Of a stretch of 7,330 nucleotides of DNA, positions 1-6,411 are shown piece after piece. The notes beneath the pieces are model-generated. The model was not told where the DNA came from, did not search any database, and was given only the letters and a program-made list of their open reading frames with translations. The DNA is from Pseudomonadota bacterium. GTDB lineage: Bacteria; Pseudomonadota; Gammaproteobacteria; Pseudomonadales; Pseudohongiellaceae. How positions within the stretch are numbered: the first letter of the stretch is position 1; each line of letters begins with the position of its first letter. The stretch covers positions 1 to 7,330 of the forward strand of contig JADFOC010000063.1 of NCBI GenBank assembly GCA_022563075.1, given 5' to 3'. The position numbers and the translations under genes are program-made.

Positions 1-265
1 GTCGTCGAACCAAATTGGCGATTGAAAGTTCCCGACTAGTTATCCAAACCACGATCTTGCCGCCGAAATTTCGACGTCGGCCTTGCCGTTCCACACTCAA
101 GCATATCTCTCCTTCCGCTCCTGGAATATAGCTTTCCAATTTATGACCAATACCAAACCAGGCGTTCAGCTGGTCGAAAGACTCGAAGTGTTCCCAAATC
201 TGCGCCGCTGTAGCAGCGATCAGGGCACAACGCCGCACATAAAGTTGCCCGATATCCACACTCAT
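1..265 (-). CDS. SRPBCC-fold (AHSA1/START-like) protein, 3' part beyond the window
   Basis: Reading leftward from the ATG at 265-263, 88 codons are open to the window edge with no stop, so the C-terminal part is missing. The protein begins MSVDIGQLYVRR and contains the stretch IWEHFESFDQLNAWFGIGHK, followed by a Gly-rich turn (IPGAEGEI) and FGGKIVVW. This is the usual start of SRPBCC/AHSA1-type domains: beta strand, then a helix with W-x-x-F...L..WF, then paired strands. Full members are about 140-170 residues, so roughly half is visible. These proteins form a helix-grip cavity that binds hydrophobic ligands or, in Aha1-like members, partner proteins; the ligand here cannot be told. A purine-rich stretch (GGGGTGG) lies just before the ATG. 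The gene is divergent from the beta-helix gene. The family call rests on pattern recognition of half a domain. Confidence 0.72.
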   Translation of the reverse strand, partial: MSVDIGQLYVRRCALIAATAAQIWEHFESFDQLNAWFGIGHKLESYIPGAEGEICLSVERQGRRRNFGGKIVVWITSRELSIANLVRR

Positions 266-281
266 AAATCCACCCCACTAA

Positions 282-310
282 ATTCAAGCGCCACCTCTTT
301 GCAGTCTCAA
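282..310 (-). promoter_or_regulatory. candidate sigma70-type promoter for the SRPBCC gene
   Basis: On the minus strand a -35-like TTGAGA (310-305, 5/6 to consensus) is followed after 17 bp by a -10-like TTGAAT (287-282, 4/6). Transcription would begin about 10-15 bases before the ATG at 265. Spacing is ideal but the -10 is mediocre, so this is only a candidate. Confidence 0.3.
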
Positions 311-324
311 AACGCTTGCAGCAG

Positions 325-354
325 TTTACTCTTAAAGACAATCAATCATATACT
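325..354 (+). promoter_or_regulatory. candidate sigma70-type promoter for the exported-protein block
   Basis: TTTACT at 325-330 (4/6 to TTGACA) is separated by 18 bp from TATACT at 349-354 (5/6 to TATAAT). Transcription would start near 361, leaving an untranslated leader of about 42 bases before the ATG at 403. It is the best promoter-like pair in the divergent gap and is correctly placed to drive the beta-helix gene and probably the cytochrome gene. Confidence 0.42.
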
Positions 355-402
355 GCCTCATCCTGATGTACAGGTTCCAGACTCGGGGGATTCGGATCAT
401 CC

Positions 403-1611
403 ATGAACATTCAAGCATCAAAACTCATTGCACTCATTAGCATTTGCGCATTACTAGTAGCCTGCGGCCAGGAAGAGCCTGCGCTGCCGGAGCTTAGCTT
501 TGAAGAATCCTTACAACAACAGCTCATTCAAGCTCAGCCCGGAGACGTAATTGAAATCCCTGCTGGTATCCATGAATTAACTCGCAGCCTTTCTTTAAAC
601 GTGCCAGGTGTCACGATTAGAGGAGCAGGAATTGACAGTACTATTTTGTCTTTCAAGAATCAGATACAGGGCGCAGAAGGACTACTGGTCAATGCCGATG
701 ATTTCGTCATCGAAGATCTGGCCATCGAAGATACCGTCGGCGACGCTCTTAAAATCAATGACAGCACCAATGTAACCATACGCAATGTTCGCACCGAGTG
801 GACCGGCGGCGCCCTCACCAGCAACGGCGCCTACGGCATCTACCCGGTTCAATCCCGCAATATATTGATCGATGGTGCCGTCGCAATCGGGGCTTCCGAT
901 GCGGGCATCTATGTAGGTCAATCCACCCAAATTATCGTGCGTAATTCTCGCGTGGAATACAATGTTGCAGGTATCGAGATCGAGAACTCGACATTCGCCG
1001 ACGTGTATAACAACGTGGCAAGCAATAACACCGGCGGAATTCTGGTGTTTGATTTACCCAACCTGCCGGTGCAGGGCGGTCGCAACACCAGGATTTTTAA
1101 CAACCAGATCATCAACAATAACACCGAAAATTTCGCGCCCGAAGGCAATATCGTCGGCAACGTACCTGCCGGTACTGGCTTGATGATACTGGCCAATGAC
1201 AACATCGAAGTGTTTGGTAATGAATTTACTGGCAACGACAGCGCCAATGTCTTGATCGTGAGCTACTACATCACCGGCACAGCCATCGAAGACCCTGACT
1301 ACGACCCGTTTCCGGAATCAATCTACATTCATAACAATCACTTCAGTGGCGGTGGCAGCAAGCCGGATTCCGAGCCATTGGCGCTATTGCAAGCAGCCAC
1401 CGGACAAGCGATTCCCGATATAGTATGGGATGGCACCCTGGTGCCCGGCAAACTGCCGCAAAACATCTTATGCCTGGCAGAAAATGGTGAAGCGACGTTT
1501 GTAAACCTGGACGCCAGCAATGACTTCGCCGCACCGAGTTTCGATAGCAGCGCGCACCAGTGTTCTTTACCTCGCCTACGGATGATTTCGCTCAAATCCG
1601 CCGCGCCATGA
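403..1611 (+). CDS. parallel beta-helix repeat lipoprotein (partner of SO2930-type cytochrome)
   Basis: A 402-residue exported protein. Residues 1-21 form a lipoprotein signal (ISICALLVAC) with lipobox L-V-A-C21; +2 is Gly, which predicts sorting to the outer membrane. Residues from about 50 to 320 are a right-handed parallel beta-helix with short imperfect coils marked by repeated Asn/Ile/Val/Gly rungs: NVTIRNV, NILIDGAV, QIIVRNSRVEYN, GIEIENST, TRIFNNQIINNN, NIEVFGNEF. The stretch VAGIEIENSTFADVYNN and the later GGILVFDLPNLPVQGG fit the family found beside SO2930-type diheme cytochromes (TIGR03805 as I recall it). Such folds occur in polysaccharide-active enzymes and in structural or binding proteins. 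No catalytic residue set can be assigned, so function is unknown. The start ATG gives a clean signal peptide; a weak GGA lies 6 bases before it. The stop codon overlaps the cytochrome start as ATGA, implying one mRNA and coupled translation. Confidence 0.88.
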   Translation: MNIQASKLIALISICALLVACGQEEPALPELSFEESLQQQLIQAQPGDVIEIPAGIHELTRSLSLNVPGVTIRGAGIDSTILSFKNQIQGAEGLLVNADDFVIEDLAIEDTVGDALKINDSTNVTIRNVRTEWTGGALTSNGAYGIYPVQSRNILIDGAVAIGASDAGIYVGQSTQIIVRNSRVEYNVAGIEIENSTFADVYNNVASNNTGGILVFDLPNLPVQGGRNTRIFNNQIINNNTENFAPEGNIVGNVPAGTGLMILANDNIEVFGNEFTGNDSANVLIVSYYITGTAIEDPDYDPFPESIYIHNNHFSGGGSKPDSEPLALLQAATGQAIPDIVWDGTLVPGKLPQNILCLAENGEATFVNLDASNDFAAPSFDSSAHQCSLPRLRMISLKSAAP

Positions 1612-2708
1612 CACGTAAAGCATGGCGCTCAACTGCAGCAGGGGCAATGATCGCCCTGTTGCTGGCCGCCTGTTCTGAGTCCGATCCAAGCTATTTCGCC
1701 ACCGGCAGTCCGCCACGACTGTCTGACTGGAATTTGTTTGAACTCGTGGGTAATCAATTGCTCCCCGCCGAATCCAGCCTGGTGTTTCGTCCGGCGAATC
1801 AACTGTTTAACGATTATGCACACAAGCTGCGCACCCTCTGGATACCGGATGGCAGCCAGGCGCAGCTGCTGGATGGCGAGATCGACTATCCAGTGGGTAC
1901 CGTGCTGAGCAAGACCTTCTACTATCCGCTTGACGCTGAACGAAACCACCTGCTGTTAGCGGACAGTGGCGCATCGAAGGTTGATCTACTTAGTAACCAA
2001 CTCATCGAGACCAGGCTGCTGGTCAGAAGAGCAGCCGGCTGGGCTGCGTTTCCCTATGTCTGGAATGAGGAACAAACCGAAGCCTTCTTGCGGGTCGCCG
2101 GCGCCAGCAAAGCAATTGACTTAAAGAGTGACACCGGCAACCTCGAATTTGTCTATTTCGTTCCCAATGAGAATCAATGCTCCGGCTGCCATACTACTTC
2201 CCACCCGGACGGTGGCATGCATCCACTGGGTGCCGTGGCGACCCAATTGAGCTCGATGTTCGAAGATGTTAACGGTGATTTAACGATGCAAACCGAGCGT
2301 TTGGTAGCCAGAGGATGGCTTAGCCAAGTTCCAATTAGAATGAACACACTATCCTGGCAGGACCAAAGTTATGGGATTGATGCAAGAGCAGGAGCCTATT
2401 TGAATATTCATTGCGGCCACTGTCACAATCCTGAAGGAGCGGCTGACACTTCGGCACTGCTACTGGATGGGTCTCACACTCTGTCGGTGCACATGGGTGT
2501 CTGTAAACCACCAGTGGCCGCCGGCGGTGGCACCGGCAATTTGCAATACAGCATCGTACCGGGAGAACCCGAACAATCGATCTTACTTTATCGTATGCAG
2601 TCCACGGCACCAGATGAGATGATGCCGGAACTGGGCAGATCTCTGATTCATATCGAAGGCATTGAACTCATCCGCCGTTGGATTGCCGAAATGCCGGGGA
2701 GTTGTTAG
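1608..2708 (+). CDS. SO2930-family diheme c-type cytochrome lipoprotein
   Basis: A 366-residue exported protein. The ATG at 1608 is chosen because it overlaps the preceding stop as ATGA and directly starts a lipoprotein signal (MTRKAW...LLLAAC22; lipobox L-A-A-C, +2 Ser, predicting the outer membrane). A GTG at 1560 would add 16 residues before the signal and is unlikely. Two c-type heme motifs are visible, CSGCH at 191-195 and CGHCH at 269-273. The spaced Met/His residues needed for distal ligands are plentiful but not assignable. The C-terminal part (SIVPGEPEQSILLYRM ... MMPELG ... IRRWIAEMP) resembles the end of planctomycete-type cytochrome c domains. Extra cysteines occur at 299 and at the final residue 366. 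Members of this family (TIGR03806 as I recall it) are typically encoded next to the beta-helix protein, as here. The expected role is electron transfer or an oxidoreductase activity at the outer membrane; the substrate is unknown. Confidence 0.88.
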   Translation: MTRKAWRSTAAGAMIALLLAACSESDPSYFATGSPPRLSDWNLFELVGNQLLPAESSLVFRPANQLFNDYAHKLRTLWIPDGSQAQLLDGEIDYPVGTVLSKTFYYPLDAERNHLLLADSGASKVDLLSNQLIETRLLVRRAAGWAAFPYVWNEEQTEAFLRVAGASKAIDLKSDTGNLEFVYFVPNENQCSGCHTTSHPDGGMHPLGAVATQLSSMFEDVNGDLTMQTERLVARGWLSQVPIRMNTLSWQDQSYGIDARAGAYLNIHCGHCHNPEGAADTSALLLDGSHTLSVHMGVCKPPVAAGGGTGNLQYSIVPGEPEQSILLYRMQSTAPDEMMPELGRSLIHIEGIELIRRWIAEMPGSC

Positions 2709-2763
2709 GAATAATTTCTTATTCTTCGCAGTCAAGCAGAAATTGTGTAAAGCTGGCAACACC

Positions 2764-3444
2764 ATGATTTTTACCAAGCACCAACAGTTTACTGGCTTAT
2801 TAGTCCTTCTTTATTCCGTTAGCTCACTCGCCGCCGAAAAAGTTAGCCTTTCTGGTACAGTCGAAGCCGTCGCCTGTGCCGCTGCTTGCGGAATTTGTTG
2901 CCCCACTCACCGCGTCATCGACACCAGTGCTACGCTAATCCTTCAAATTGGAAACGCTTTTGTGGATCTGTCCAAGATTAGTGACGATGGACAGGTACAT
3001 CAACTCAGTGGTTATTTTTATGAGACTACCGGACAATGTGGAATCGGCGAGTGCACGCTGTTCGCGGTGGAACAGATTGACCAACAACAGATTGCCGAGC
3101 CAGCATACGATCTGGCCACAGAAGAATTGAGTATCCAGTCAATTGTCATCGATGATGTAGATGGTGCTCGTTATGCCGTGACTCTCTCGGCACCTTTTAA
3201 TGTGGTTAGCTCGGTAGAGTTAACTGAGCAGAACACCGTTGCACAGGGAGGTGATTGCGCCGGAGAAAATGCGATCTGTACCGATGACACCGTGTGTGTT
3301 GCTTACTTCGGCATCGCAGGATCCCAGGGGCCAGAATTTCACAGCTGTGAAATTCCCTGCTCTCACCCTGGCGCGTCCTGTCCATTGGGCCAGTCCTGTG
3401 TCACCATTGCCGACGGACCCGGCCAGGTATGCGCCATTGACTAG
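2764..3444 (+). CDS. secreted cysteine-rich protein of unknown function
   Basis: Not recognised as a named family. From the ATG at 2764 it is 226 residues with a classical signal peptide (hydrophobic GLLVLLYSVSSLAA, likely cleavage after A24). Upstream in-frame starts would place 34 residues before the signal and overlap the cytochrome gene, so they are rejected; no good Shine-Dalgarno is visible. The mature protein has 14 cysteines in two groups. An N-terminal module has C38-x3-C42-x2-C45-C46-x2-H49, then C92-x4-C97 after the aromatic GYFYETTG stretch. A C-terminal module (165-223) has eight cysteines in about 60 residues, in the style of small disulfide-knotted domains. The even count suggests disulfides, although the first cluster could hold a metal. 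It sits 55 bp after the cytochrome gene on the same strand with no terminator between, so co-transcription is likely and a role with the cytochrome pair is possible. Confidence 0.7.
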   Translation: MIFTKHQQFTGLLVLLYSVSSLAAEKVSLSGTVEAVACAAACGICCPTHRVIDTSATLILQIGNAFVDLSKISDDGQVHQLSGYFYETTGQCGIGECTLFAVEQIDQQQIAEPAYDLATEELSIQSIVIDDVDGARYAVTLSAPFNVVSSVELTEQNTVAQGGDCAGENAICTDDTVCVAYFGIAGSQGPEFHSCEIPCSHPGASCPLGQSCVTIADGPGQVCAID

Positions 3445-3483
3445 CGGGTGATATTAAAACCCATAACCTTAGGACCCTGAACG

Positions 3484-3488
3484 AAGGA
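3484..3488 (+). promoter_or_regulatory. ribosome binding site deciding a GTG start
   Basis: AAGGA lies 7 bases before the GTG at 3496. It supports that non-ATG codon as the start of the TAXI protein gene. The ATG at 3488 just upstream is in another frame and overlaps this site. Confidence 0.6.
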
Positions 3489-3495
3489 TGACTAC

Positions 3496-4491
3496 GTGTT
3501 TCGCATCTTGATAATTGGCCTATTGCTAGCCAGCTTGCTACTTGGCTGTTCCGATCAGACCGGTGCTCGCCGTACCTACGTGCTTACTACCGGTACCACC
3601 GGCGGCACCTTTTACCCAGTAGGCGTGGCCCTGTCGACTCTGGTCACGGCCCAGGATGATGCCGGTTTCTCGTTGACGGCGATTAGTTCTGCCGGCTCGA
3701 TGGAAAACATCAAACTGTTGCGGGACAATCAGGCACAGTTCGGATTGATTCTGGCAATTTTTGCCGCCTGGGCCCGGGATGGAGAGGGTCCGATTCGCAA
3801 TCCTCAACCCTATATCCGCAGCATCAGTGCCATGTGGCCGAACGTCGAACACTTCATCTTACGAACTGACTTGGTGACCAATGGTACAGTTTCCGATCTT
3901 AACAATCTCGACGGAGAACGATATGCGCTGGGCATGCGTAATTCCGGTGCCGAGTATACTGGAATCTACATTCTCGATAAGCTGGGTATAGATTATACGA
4001 GCAAATTCAATCTCGCCTATATGGGATACACAGCATCTGCCGGTGCTATGCAGGACGGCAATATCGTAGGCATGAATGTACCCGCCGGCGCACCGGTGAC
4101 TGCCATCACCCAGGCCTATGCCCAGCTGGGCGAACGCATGACCATCCTGAATTTCACGATCGAGGAATTAGCGGCCATCAATCAAGAATTCCCACTATGG
4201 GAATCCTACGAACTCGCCCCAGGTACCTACCCGTACCAGGAGAAACTTATTACTACCGCCGCGAGCCCCAATGTACTGGTAGTGCGTGACGATGTACCCG
4301 ATGAAATTGTGTACCGGTTCACCAAATTGCTGTGGGATAATCTGGCCATCTTGCAGGACATTCACAGTGCCACCAAAACCATGGCGCTGGAGGTGGCGCT
4401 GAAGGGAATTCCGGTACCTCTACATTCCGGCGCACTTCGTTATTACCGTGAACAGGGAATTGAAATCCCGGAACACTTGTTGGGAGGTTAA
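3496..4491 (+). CDS. TAXI-family TRAP transporter solute-binding protein, lipoprotein form
   Basis: A 331-residue protein, normal length for TAXI-type periplasmic binding proteins of TRAP transporters. The N-terminus (ILIIGLLLASLLLGC18) has a lipobox L-L-G-C with Ser at +2, suggesting a lipid anchor. The family signature follows at once: TGTTGGTFYPVGVALSTLV (about residues 32-50), then GSMENIKLLRDNQAQFGLI, VSDLNNLDGERYALGMRNSG and the C-terminal VPLHSGALRYYREQGIEIP. TAXI proteins normally capture organic acids (glutamate and 2-oxoglutarate are examples) and deliver them to a fused DctQM-type membrane subunit. No such subunit is encoded here; the next gene is on the other strand. It may use a transporter encoded elsewhere or act as a sensor. 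The gap from the Cys-rich gene is 51 bp, so it may end the same transcript. The start is GTG, supported by AAGGA. Confidence 0.88.
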   Translation: MFRILIIGLLLASLLLGCSDQTGARRTYVLTTGTTGGTFYPVGVALSTLVTAQDDAGFSLTAISSAGSMENIKLLRDNQAQFGLILAIFAAWARDGEGPIRNPQPYIRSISAMWPNVEHFILRTDLVTNGTVSDLNNLDGERYALGMRNSGAEYTGIYILDKLGIDYTSKFNLAYMGYTASAGAMQDGNIVGMNVPAGAPVTAITQAYAQLGERMTILNFTIEELAAINQEFPLWESYELAPGTYPYQEKLITTAASPNVLVVRDDVPDEIVYRFTKLLWDNLAILQDIHSATKTMALEVALKGIPVPLHSGALRYYREQGIEIPEHLLGG

Positions 4492-4524
4492 ACCCGCCGT
4501 GTTTGGGTTGGCGGATATCCGAAT

Positions 4525-5160
4525 TTACTCATCCGGCAGATCCATCAGCAAGTGCCAGAGATTCCTGGAATTAATAATTTGACCTGCCAGAACAAAGTTT
4601 GCGCAGAAGATAGCTAGCAGTGCCAACCACGTGGGATTCCCCAACAGTTCGATCAGCACTCCGAACAATACCAGCACGGATACTATGATGATTGCTGGCC
4701 GAAAATTTCTTAACGTGGCCGGCCCTCTCACTCGAAAAAACTGCTCGTTTTCCGGTTCGTCGCGCGCTCGACTGAAACTCGTGTGCGCCACGTAATTTAC
4801 CACCACAAAAATAGAAGCCAATACATAGAGCCAGTAAACATCGAATTCCCCGGAGATCAAACTGATCAACATGAATTCCTGAATGCCAATAACAAACGGA
4901 AGCACTGAGTCACGTAACATCGGACGCCAGGTGAATCCCATTACCAGTGTTGAGTATGTCACCCAGATCTGCAAGATTCCCATTAGCGTTGCACTGATCA
5001 TGCCCCAGCCAATAATTGACGCGACATCCAAACTCCACAGAAAGTCGGCTTCAATTATTTTCGACCAAATCAGTTCCAGTGCCAGCGCCTGAATAATACT
5101 GATCAAGGTTAACAACACAGAGGGGAACTGAGCCTGCGCTCGCGCCCGAATTCTATTCAT
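4525..5160 (-). CDS. six-helix integral membrane protein of unknown function
   Basis: A 211-residue protein that I do not recognise. It has about six hydrophobic helices, near residues 14-34, 45-75, 85-104, 107-126, 154-173 and 175-195. A polar cytoplasmic-looking loop lies between helices 4 and 5 (SRARDEPENEQFFRVRG). The N-terminus is short and basic (MNRIRARAQ), suggesting an inside orientation. Charged or polar residues inside or beside helices include E29, Q64 and E95. The ATG is well supported by AGGAG 7 bases upstream (5172-5168). It is on the same strand as the dipeptidase gene, 140 bp downstream of it, so it may be co-transcribed or have its own promoter; only a -10-like GATAAT at 5199-5194 was seen. 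It converges on the TAXI gene with 33 bp between the stops. It is unlikely to be the TRAP membrane subunit, being too small and lacking the long DctM-like region. Confidence 0.75.
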   Translation of the reverse strand: MNRIRARAQAQFPSVLLTLISIIQALALELIWSKIIEADFLWSLDVASIIGWGMISATLMGILQIWVTYSTLVMGFTWRPMLRDSVLPFVIGIQEFMLISLISGEFDVYWLYVLASIFVVVNYVAHTSFSRARDEPENEQFFRVRGPATLRNFRPAIIIVSVLVLFGVLIELLGNPTWLALLAIFCANFVLAGQIINSRNLWHLLMDLPDE

Positions 5161-5167
5161 ACCGACT

Positions 5168-5172
5168 CTCCT
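5168..5172 (-). promoter_or_regulatory. ribosome binding site of the six-helix membrane protein
   Basis: AGGAG read on the minus strand, 7 bases before the ATG at 5160. It is a near-ideal Shine-Dalgarno and fixes the start of a gene that has no recognised homologue to guide it. Confidence 0.65.
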
Positions 5173-5300
5173 GCACTCTCCAATCCTAAATGAATTATCT
5201 TATGAGAAAGTTAACGGAGTTTTAGTCTGTTTCTGAATAGATAATGCGAAATACCAAGTAGTGCTTTAGTACCACCGTAATAACAGACCCGATTGTTTTT

Positions 5301-6035
5301 CTAATTAATTTCGAAATCGAAATAGGTATCGGGGAAGGGTTCGTCTTCTAAGGTGAAGTGCCACCACTCTTCGGTAAGTGGTATGAATCCATGCTTGACC
5401 ATGGTGCTGCGCAAGAGCATACGATTCTCTCTTTGTATTGCCGTGACAGCGCTACTGGATGGCCAGGATTTAGGATCAAAAAAATCCCAGCCACTTCCCA
5501 TGTCCAATTCCTGATCTGTGGACAGTGTCACCATGGTTAGATCCAGTGTACTGCCCCTCGAGTGCCCAGACCGCTCGGCAATATAACCATCGCGAAATAG
5601 ATTTTCTTTATCCACAGTGGGATAGTATCTGGCTTGCATGCGCGTATCGCTCAGGTCTTTTGCCCAGCGCACAAAATGATCGACAGCACGCTGCGGTCGA
5701 TAGCCATCAAATATTTTTAAGCCGAGGCCAAACGCATTCAGCTCAGATTGCACCAAAGTTAGTGCGTCGGCTGCCGGCATGGTGATAAATATCTTGGCGC
5801 TGTTGTATCCCTCGATGCGACTGCCAACAAAATTATCGTCCCCAAAATAGCGGACATCTACTTCAATTCCTGGAATTCGACCAGCGACATCCACGAAATT
5901 CGCTGGCAGTTTATCGGCGGGTTTTTCGGCTGCATGCAGCCACGCTATCGGCACGACAAGCACACCCAGAATGATCCATGCATAGCTTGATTTCCGTAGT
6001 ATCTGACTGAAACTAGCCGTATTTTTAGCAGACAT
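5301..6035 (-). CDS. exported D-alanyl-D-alanine dipeptidase (VanX/DdpX type, peptidase M15D)
   Basis: A 244-residue zinc peptidase that hydrolyses D-Ala-D-Ala to free D-alanine. The M15D landmarks are all present: DGYRP (110-114) with the transition-state Arg113; the zinc motif S-x-H-x-x-G-x-x-x-D at 156-165, giving His158 and Asp165; and the E-x-x-H motif EWWH at 223-226, giving the catalytic base Glu223 and third zinc ligand His226. VDVRYFGDDNFVG (59-71) is also typical. A hydrophobic segment at about 19-36 ending LHAAEKP, after a basic N-region, marks a signal peptide or anchor, so it should act in the periplasm. The start is supported by GAGGT 6 bases upstream (6046-6042). In glycopeptide-resistant bacteria VanX removes D-Ala-D-Ala precursors. 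No vanHA genes are present here, so a role in peptidoglycan-fragment or D-peptide recycling is more likely. The racemase gene is divergent across 376 bp. Confidence 0.9.
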   Translation of the reverse strand: MSAKNTASFSQILRKSSYAWIILGVLVVPIAWLHAAEKPADKLPANFVDVAGRIPGIEVDVRYFGDDNFVGSRIEGYNSAKIFITMPAADALTLVQSELNAFGLGLKIFDGYRPQRAVDHFVRWAKDLSDTRMQARYYPTVDKENLFRDGYIAERSGHSRGSTLDLTMVTLSTDQELDMGSGWDFFDPKSWPSSSAVTAIQRENRMLLRSTMVKHGFIPLTEEWWHFTLEDEPFPDTYFDFEIN

Positions 6036-6123
6036 TGGCGTACCTCAGTGAAGAGTTTAAAGTATTCAAGTCTGGAAAACATGGTGAAGCACTACATTTC
6101 GGACTAGAATAAGCCCCTTTTTT

Positions 6124-6147
6124 CCGGTGCTAACCGGTCTTTTTTTT
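6124..6147 (+). terminator. intrinsic terminator
   Basis: Stem CCGGT (6124-6128) and ACCGG (6133-6137) with a GCTA loop, followed by T, C and a run of eight T (6140-6147). The stem is short but GC-rich and the U-tract is strong. It points right, although the only neighbour to its left is the dipeptidase gene, which runs the other way, so no recognised gene feeds it. Confidence 0.6.
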
Positions 6148-6158
6148 GAACTACAGGA

Positions 6159-6263
6159 ATGAAACTCATAATCCGTAGAATCATAATCACCCTTACCTGC
6201 TGCTGCTCGCTGATGCTAGCAATTCAAGTGGCAGCACAAATTGAAGAATACGGTTTTTCTTAA
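6159..6263 (+). CDS. 34-residue small ORF: signal peptide with a tiny remainder (remnant or leader)
   Basis: ATG at 6159 and TAA at 6261. The product starts MKLIIRRIII, continues through a hydrophobic core with three consecutive cysteines (TCCCSLMLAI), and has a cleavage-like VAA-QIEE junction leaving only QIEEYGFS. The basic start, hydrophobic core and small-residue cleavage site are a full signal peptide, unlikely by chance in random sequence. AQIEE is a common mature start of TonB-dependent receptors, so this may be the stub of a deleted exported-protein gene. A regulatory leader peptide with a TGC TGC TGC run is an alternative. The AGGA lies only one base or so from the ATG and is too close to be a good ribosome binding site, so translation is doubtful. 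No continuation is seen in 6264-6335. Confidence 0.35.
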   Translation: MKLIIRRIIITLTCCCSLMLAIQVAAQIEEYGFS

Positions 6264-6335
6264 CTTCGCTTTGCGGTAATAGTCGTGGCATCTTGCATCT
6301 CACGCTACTCGACTAACTTGAATCGTGGCGCTTGT

Positions 6336-6367
6336 AAAAAAGCCCACTGCAGTGGATTTTTTATTTT
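6336..6367 (+). terminator. intrinsic terminator in the racemase leader
   Basis: A six-A run (6336-6341) precedes the stem CCAC (6344-6347), loop TGCA (6348-6351) and GTGG (6352-6355), then six T (6357-6362), A and four T. The A and T runs can extend the stem past a C-A mismatch. It lies 44 bases before the racemase ATG. It could end transcripts coming from the left or act conditionally in the leader. Confidence 0.6.
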
Positions 6368-6411
6368 CGAATCTCAAAAAAGTAAAGCACCATAATAAAC
6401 CTGGACTGCAG

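Noticed and set aside
83..406. Rightward open frame of 107 codons at the left end
   Set aside because: It is antisense to the SRPBCC gene, has no domain or signal pattern, and runs into the start of the beta-helix gene; the opposite strand gives a recognisable protein.
1560..1607. GTG at 1560 as the cytochrome start
   Set aside because: It would place 16 residues before the lipoprotein signal; the ATG in the ATGA overlap gives a clean lipobox signal.
2662..2763. Longer N-terminus for the Cys-rich protein
   Set aside because: The extra 34 residues overlap the cytochrome gene and precede a signal peptide that begins naturally at 2764.
3437..3467. Promoter-like TTGACT ... CATAAC before the TAXI gene
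   Set aside because: The spacing is 19 bp and the -10 is weak; the -35 lies in the end of the preceding coding sequence. Not strong enough to list.
4491..4514. Hairpin between the convergent TAXI and membrane protein genes
   Set aside because: AACCC/GGGTT and CCGCC/GGCGG are short, mutually exclusive stems with long loops and no T-run, so a terminator is not convincing.
5358..5785. Rightward open frames inside the dipeptidase region
   Set aside because: They are antisense shadows of a gene with complete M15D catalytic motifs.
5301..6035. Vancomycin-type resistance locus
   Set aside because: Only the VanX-like dipeptidase is present; no vanH, vanA-type ligase or vanRS genes, and exported VanX homologues have other roles.
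6325..6411. Longer N-terminus for the racemase from GTG at 6325
   Set aside because: It crosses a terminator hairpin and adds residues not seen in this family, while the ATG at 6412 gives the standard length.
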